Assembly (NCBI GenBank): GCA_016713875.1
Contig: JADJOI010000003.1
Span: forward strand, 2,666,001 to 2,730,000
DNA length: 64,000 bases
Reading direction: 5' to 3'
DNA from: Flavobacteriales bacterium
GTDB taxonomy: Bacteria > Bacteroidota > Bacteroidia > Flavobacteriales_F > PHOS-HE28
Numbering within the stretch: position 1 is the first letter of the stretch; every line of letters begins with the position of its first letter. The position numbers and the translations under genes were made by a program. Positions 60,978 to 64,000 of this stretch are shown one piece after another. The notes below the pieces were generated by a model. That model had not been told where the DNA came from and searched no databases. It was given only the letters and a program-made list of their open reading frames with translations.

Positions 60978-62662
60978 TTGAAACCGGGCAGTGCGTTCAG
61001 TCCGTAAGCCTGCAACGCAGCACGCGTGGCGCCCGCGCGGTCGCGATCACGGAAGGCCTGGCGCAGCGCATCCCGTTGTTCATCGCTGAGGCTTTCGGGC
61101 GCGGGCACGCGGATCATGCGCAGGTACTGCGACTGGAAGCGCATGGTGCCGTTGCGCATCTTCACGCCATAGGCGCGCACGAAGAGCTCGGCCACTTCGG
61201 AGAGCAGCAGGCCGCCGAGTACTTCGAGGTCCCAGCCCGTACTGGTGATCCAGTAGAGGTTGTGATGCGGGTAGTGCTGCGCATCGAGTACCGGTGAGAT
61301 GGTGCTGCTCATGTCCTGCAGCACCAGCTTGGGCCGTTCGCGCAAGCCCGCATGCACCTTGTCGATGGTGGCGTACCAACGGTCGGGGCGCTTCTGGGCC
61401 ACGTGGCGCTTCTTTAGTGCTGGCGCATGTCGTGCGAAATAGGCGCTCAGCTTGGGGTGCGGTGACAAGTCCACCAGTTGGCCGTTCGCGTCCCAAGGGT
61501 TCACGAGGTAGTTGCCCTTCCATTGCACACGGCCCGTGGTGATGTCTGCCGAGGTGAGTAGCGGAAGGAGACGCTCAGCTTCCGCACAGTTCGCATCCTC
61601 GGTGATGAAGACCTCATCAGCACCAGTGGCGATGCCGATGCCCACTTTGGTGCCGGTGGCCGCATCTTCCAAGGGATGGAAGCGCTCGGCCATGTCCTCC
61701 AGAAACGTCAGCACTTCGGGTGAGCCACTGGGCCAGATCTCTTCGGTGCGGAACCAATCGGGCAGCACGCAGGCAGAGAACATCGGGTCGCGCACAGCAC
61801 CGGGTGTGTCGTGCTCGAACCAGCTTGTTAATCGTGCGCCACCGAGCTCATTCAATTCGGCTTGTGCGTATGCATACAGCACGCGCCCTTGCACGCCGTT
61901 GCGGATCATGGTGATCGCAGGATACGCGGACACCGGCGCTGCGAAGGCATCCACACCGTGCATCTCGAACATGGCGTCCACCGCATAGTGCTCGCTGATG
62001 AGCTTGCGCAGTTTGCGTCCGTAGGCGTTGTGCTGCCAGCGGTCGGCCACGATGAAGCAGAGACGACCACCGGGTTTCAGCGAGCGCAACCCCTTCTCGA
62101 TGAAGCCGACGAAGATGTCGGTGCCCATGGTCATGGTGCTCCACAGGCGCATGTAGGTGTTGCGCCGCTCCTCGGGGATCTCTTGTGCCCGGATATAGGG
62201 TGGGTTGCCGACCACAAGATCGAAGTCCGCGCCATCGGCAGCGAGCAGGTAGTCGGCGTGGCGGATCCAATGCGCGACGATCTCGTCCACGTTGGTCCAG
62301 CCTTCTGCCACTAGCAACTCGGTAATGCGTTCGCGTGCGGCTTGCACGTTGTGGCCTTGCAGTTCGTAGGCGCGGATGGCGTTGCGTGCATCGTGTATGG
62401 CGTGACCGTGCGCACGCAGTGAATCCGACAGGCGTTTCACGATGCGTTGCAAGAAGGCACCATCACCGCAGGAGGGCTCCAGCAGGCGCAGCTTCGACAG
62501 GTCGCATTCCGCGCGGTAATCGCTGAGGTCGAGCATGAGGTCCACCACCCATGCCTTGGTGAACACGGCCCCGTGGTTGTCGCCCTCCGCGATGGGCGGG
62601 TGTGCCGGGACAAGCTCCAAAAGCTCGCTCTGGTCGAGTAGGGATAATTGTGCTACGGACAT
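60974..62662 (-). CDS. Adenine-specific DNA methyltransferase partner (M.PaeR7I-like)
   Basis: A 562-residue N6-adenine methylase. The S-adenosylmethionine motif region is RLLEPSCGDGAFLQRIV and the catalytic motif is VVGNPPYIRAQE (NPPY). The C-terminal half is the target recognition region (YLVNPWDANGQLVDLSPHP ... QYLRMIRVPAPE). The start at 62662 (MSVAQLSLL) is preferred; an in-frame ATG at 62689 adds nine serine-rich residues. It precedes and overlaps the restriction gene, so protection is made first. Confidence 0.9.
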   Translation of the reverse strand: MSVAQLSLLDQSELLELVPAHPPIAEGDNHGAVFTKAWVVDLMLDLSDYRAECDLSKLRLLEPSCGDGAFLQRIVKRLSDSLRAHGHAIHDARNAIRAYELQGHNVQAARERITELLVAEGWTNVDEIVAHWIRHADYLLAADGADFDLVVGNPPYIRAQEIPEERRNTYMRLWSTMTMGTDIFVGFIEKGLRSLKPGGRLCFIVADRWQHNAYGRKLRKLISEHYAVDAMFEMHGVDAFAAPVSAYPAITMIRNGVQGRVLYAYAQAELNELGGARLTSWFEHDTPGAVRDPMFSACVLPDWFRTEEIWPSGSPEVLTFLEDMAERFHPLEDAATGTKVGIGIATGADEVFITEDANCAEAERLLPLLTSADITTGRVQWKGNYLVNPWDANGQLVDLSPHPKLSAYFARHAPALKKRHVAQKRPDRWYATIDKVHAGLRERPKLVLQDMSSTISPVLDAQHYPHHNLYWITSTGWDLEVLGGLLLSEVAELFVRAYGVKMRNGTMRFQSQYLRMIRVPAPESLSDEQRDALRQAFRDRDRAGATRAALQAYGLNALPGFK

Positions 62663-62774
62663 TCTCGCCGATGACGAGGAGATCTTCAACCTCCGAAGAT
62701 CAAAGTAACGCCGTCGAGTTCATTGTCAGCGTGTCTGTGGAAAACCGACCATGATCCAACAAACCACACACGGC

Positions 62775-62836
62775 CTCCTCCTCCCACCCCCGCAGTGGTC
62801 TGCGCGCTGCCCGCGAGGGCTTGCGAAGCGATAGCG
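62775..62836 (+). repeat. Direct repeat, right of the PaeR7I-type cassette
   Basis: Second copy of the 60199-60260 repeat, 113 bases upstream of the methylase start. Together they bracket the whole restriction-modification pair. The rest of the 320-base gap (62663-62983) holds no gene; it must contain the promoters of the two divergent genes. Confidence 0.8.
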
Positions 62837-62983
62837 GACGACCCTGCCGTAGGAACGCACAAGCCCCAGTGCCAGACAGGGGCTATCTCCCGCGCATCAT
62901 TTACAGGGACCCCGGCAAGGTTCACCATAGCTGCGCACAGCATCCCGTCGATGTCTACGTTTGTCATTCAACCACACAACCGC

Positions 62984-64000
62984 ATGAAGCTGCTTACCCT
63001 GCCCAATACCATCGTTCTGCTCTTGTTACTGGCCAGCGGCGCGGCCCATGCACAAGCGCCTACTTGGGCATGGGGCGTTACGCTCGGCGATGCCGATGAT
63101 GATGAGGTGAACGCGATCGCCTCGGATGCGTCAGGGAATGTGTACGCCGTTGGCACTTTCGAGGGCACTGTGGACTTCGATCCCGGACCGGGCACTTCGT
63201 CGTTCACCTCGAACGGCGTGGATGCCTTCATGCTGAAGCTGGACGATACTGGCGCTTTGGTTTGGGCCAAGAGGATCTCAGGCAACGTTCATCAGTGGGC
63301 GCAGTGCGTCGCGGTGGATCCCGCAGGCAACGTGTATGTGGCGGGCCAAGTGGGCATCGGACCCATCGATATGGACCCGGGTCCGGGCACGTTCTATTTG
63401 GGTTCGGCAGGTAGTTATGACCTCTTCGTGTTGAAGCTCGACAACGCGGGCGACTTCCTTTGGGCCAAGACCATGGGTGGCATCGGCAGTGAGCTGCCGA
63501 CCGAAATGACCACAGATGCAAGCGGACATGTATACGTGTGTGGCCGCTATACCTCGGCTAACGCAGACTTCGATCCCGGCCCGGCAACGCATATGCTCGT
63601 TTCGAACGGTGGGTGGGATGCGTTCGTGTTGGAATTGGACACCGATGGCAACTTCGTCTGGGCGAACGGCGTGGGATCGGATGTGGCGGGCTATATTGAG
63701 GAAGCACTCAGCCTTGCGGTGGACGATGACGGCAACGTGTTCGTCACCGGCGTGTTCGCCGATACGGTGGATTTCGATCCGGGTCCTGCGGTGGTTGAGA
63801 TCGTAGCCGTTGAGCACATGGACATGTTCGTGACCAAGTACAACACCGATGGTGACTTGGTGTGGGCCAGATCGATCGGCGGACCGTACACCCAACAGGG
63901 AGGTGCGATCGCGATCGATGCCGATGCGAACATCCTGATCACCGGCGGCTTCTCCAGCGGAACGGATTTCGATCCCAATGCGGGTGTTGTCATCGCCAAC
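62984..64000 (+). CDS. Secreted SBBP-type beta-propeller protein (3' end outside window)
   Basis: The first 339 codons of an exported protein (signal peptide ending AHAQ). Repeats of about 50 residues combine NAIASDASGNVYAVGTFEGT, VDFDPGPGTSSFTSNG and DAFMLKLDDTGALVWAKRI; the FDPGPG word occurs in each repeat. This is the SBBP/beta-propeller pattern common in secreted Bacteroidota proteins, which usually end in a type IX sorting domain not seen here. The ATG at 62984 opens on the signal peptide. Confidence 0.82.
   Translation, partial: MKLLTLPNTIVLLLLLASGAAHAQAPTWAWGVTLGDADDDEVNAIASDASGNVYAVGTFEGTVDFDPGPGTSSFTSNGVDAFMLKLDDTGALVWAKRISGNVHQWAQCVAVDPAGNVYVAGQVGIGPIDMDPGPGTFYLGSAGSYDLFVLKLDNAGDFLWAKTMGGIGSELPTEMTTDASGHVYVCGRYTSANADFDPGPATHMLVSNGGWDAFVLELDTDGNFVWANGVGSDVAGYIEEALSLAVDDDGNVFVTGVFADTVDFDPGPAVVEIVAVEHMDMFVTKYNTDGDLVWARSIGGPYTQQGGAIAIDADANILITGGFSSGTDFDPNAGVVIAN

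Noticed and set aside
60270..62662. The PaeR7I-type pair as a novel system
   Set aside because: Both genes match a long-known type II family with all expected motifs; only the flanking repeats are unusual.
62686..62967. Small minus-strand open frame upstream of the methylase
   Set aside because: It overlaps the direct repeat and has no domain, no start-site support and a glycine-rich random-looking composition.

Overview
The window looks like a chromosome piece of a GC-rich member of the Bacteroidota, most likely Flavobacteriales. Supporting signs are several secreted proteins with C-terminal sorting-like tails of the type IX secretion kind, two RemB-like outer-membrane proteins, a Bacteroidota-style ctaB / two-subunit-III oxidase cluster, tandem MORN-like (YwqK-type) repeats, a NDRDPIL dockerin-like tail and a short AK-rich histone H1-like protein. 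No tRNA, rRNA, CRISPR array or phage was seen.

Bases 1-32,600 are a dense core region. The minus strand carries oxidase assembly and subunit III genes (1-2307), an envelope-polysaccharide group (two RemB-like proteins around a WecA/TagO-like phosphoglycosyl transferase, 2366-6660), a DNRLRE protein, the GDP-fucose pair gmd-fcl with a striking hairpin between them, cysQ, and two overlapping amidohydrolase genes. The plus strand then has a membrane protein, a lipoprotein cytochrome and hflX, followed by a penicillin-binding protein 1A gene split in two at a GTGA overlap. A GH38-like glycosidase and a MORN-like protein follow on the minus strand. Next come five plus-strand genes chained by 4-nt overlaps (multihaem cytochrome, MOSC, queuosine-precursor transporter, GNAT, small basic protein), a dihaem cytochrome, and a fused NuoE-NuoF-type subunit that probably partners the formate dehydrogenase further on.

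Bases 32,600-39,200 are partly decayed: a gene-free GATC-rich stretch, a DUF998 gene and an OmpA gene broken at one shared junction, a lipoprotein and a MarR gene each with an in-frame TAG, and a thioredoxin-like gene that reads through its own terminator hairpin. Intact small genes (DUF2024, VOC, SRPBCC, ECF sigma factor, cupin) follow.

Bases 39,282-50,150 hold the most unusual structure. The 3' end of the formate dehydrogenase alpha gene (fdhA) recurs five more times downstream, always on the same strand. Between consecutive tail copies sits one small cargo: a PIN toxin/antitoxin pair, a leucine-rich-repeat protein, an AAA/DUF4143 ATPase, a KilA-N protein, and a Kelch-like secreted protein. 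The tails differ mostly at synonymous positions, start at different points but end at the natural stop, and several carry inserted palindromic micro-elements. An IS630-family element sits exactly in the stop codon of the last tail. I read this as repeated stacking of fdhA-end plus cargo units from related strains; no integrase is visible.

Bases 50,150-62,800 are a defence island with visibly lower GC in its first part: a five-gene operon Dcm / MORC-type GHKL ATPase / Z1 helicase / DUF4420 PD-(D/E)XK nuclease / Vsr, then IS and antitoxin fragments, a secreted FG-GAP protein, and a PaeR7I/XhoI-type restriction-modification pair flanked by direct repeats. The window ends inside a secreted beta-propeller-like gene.
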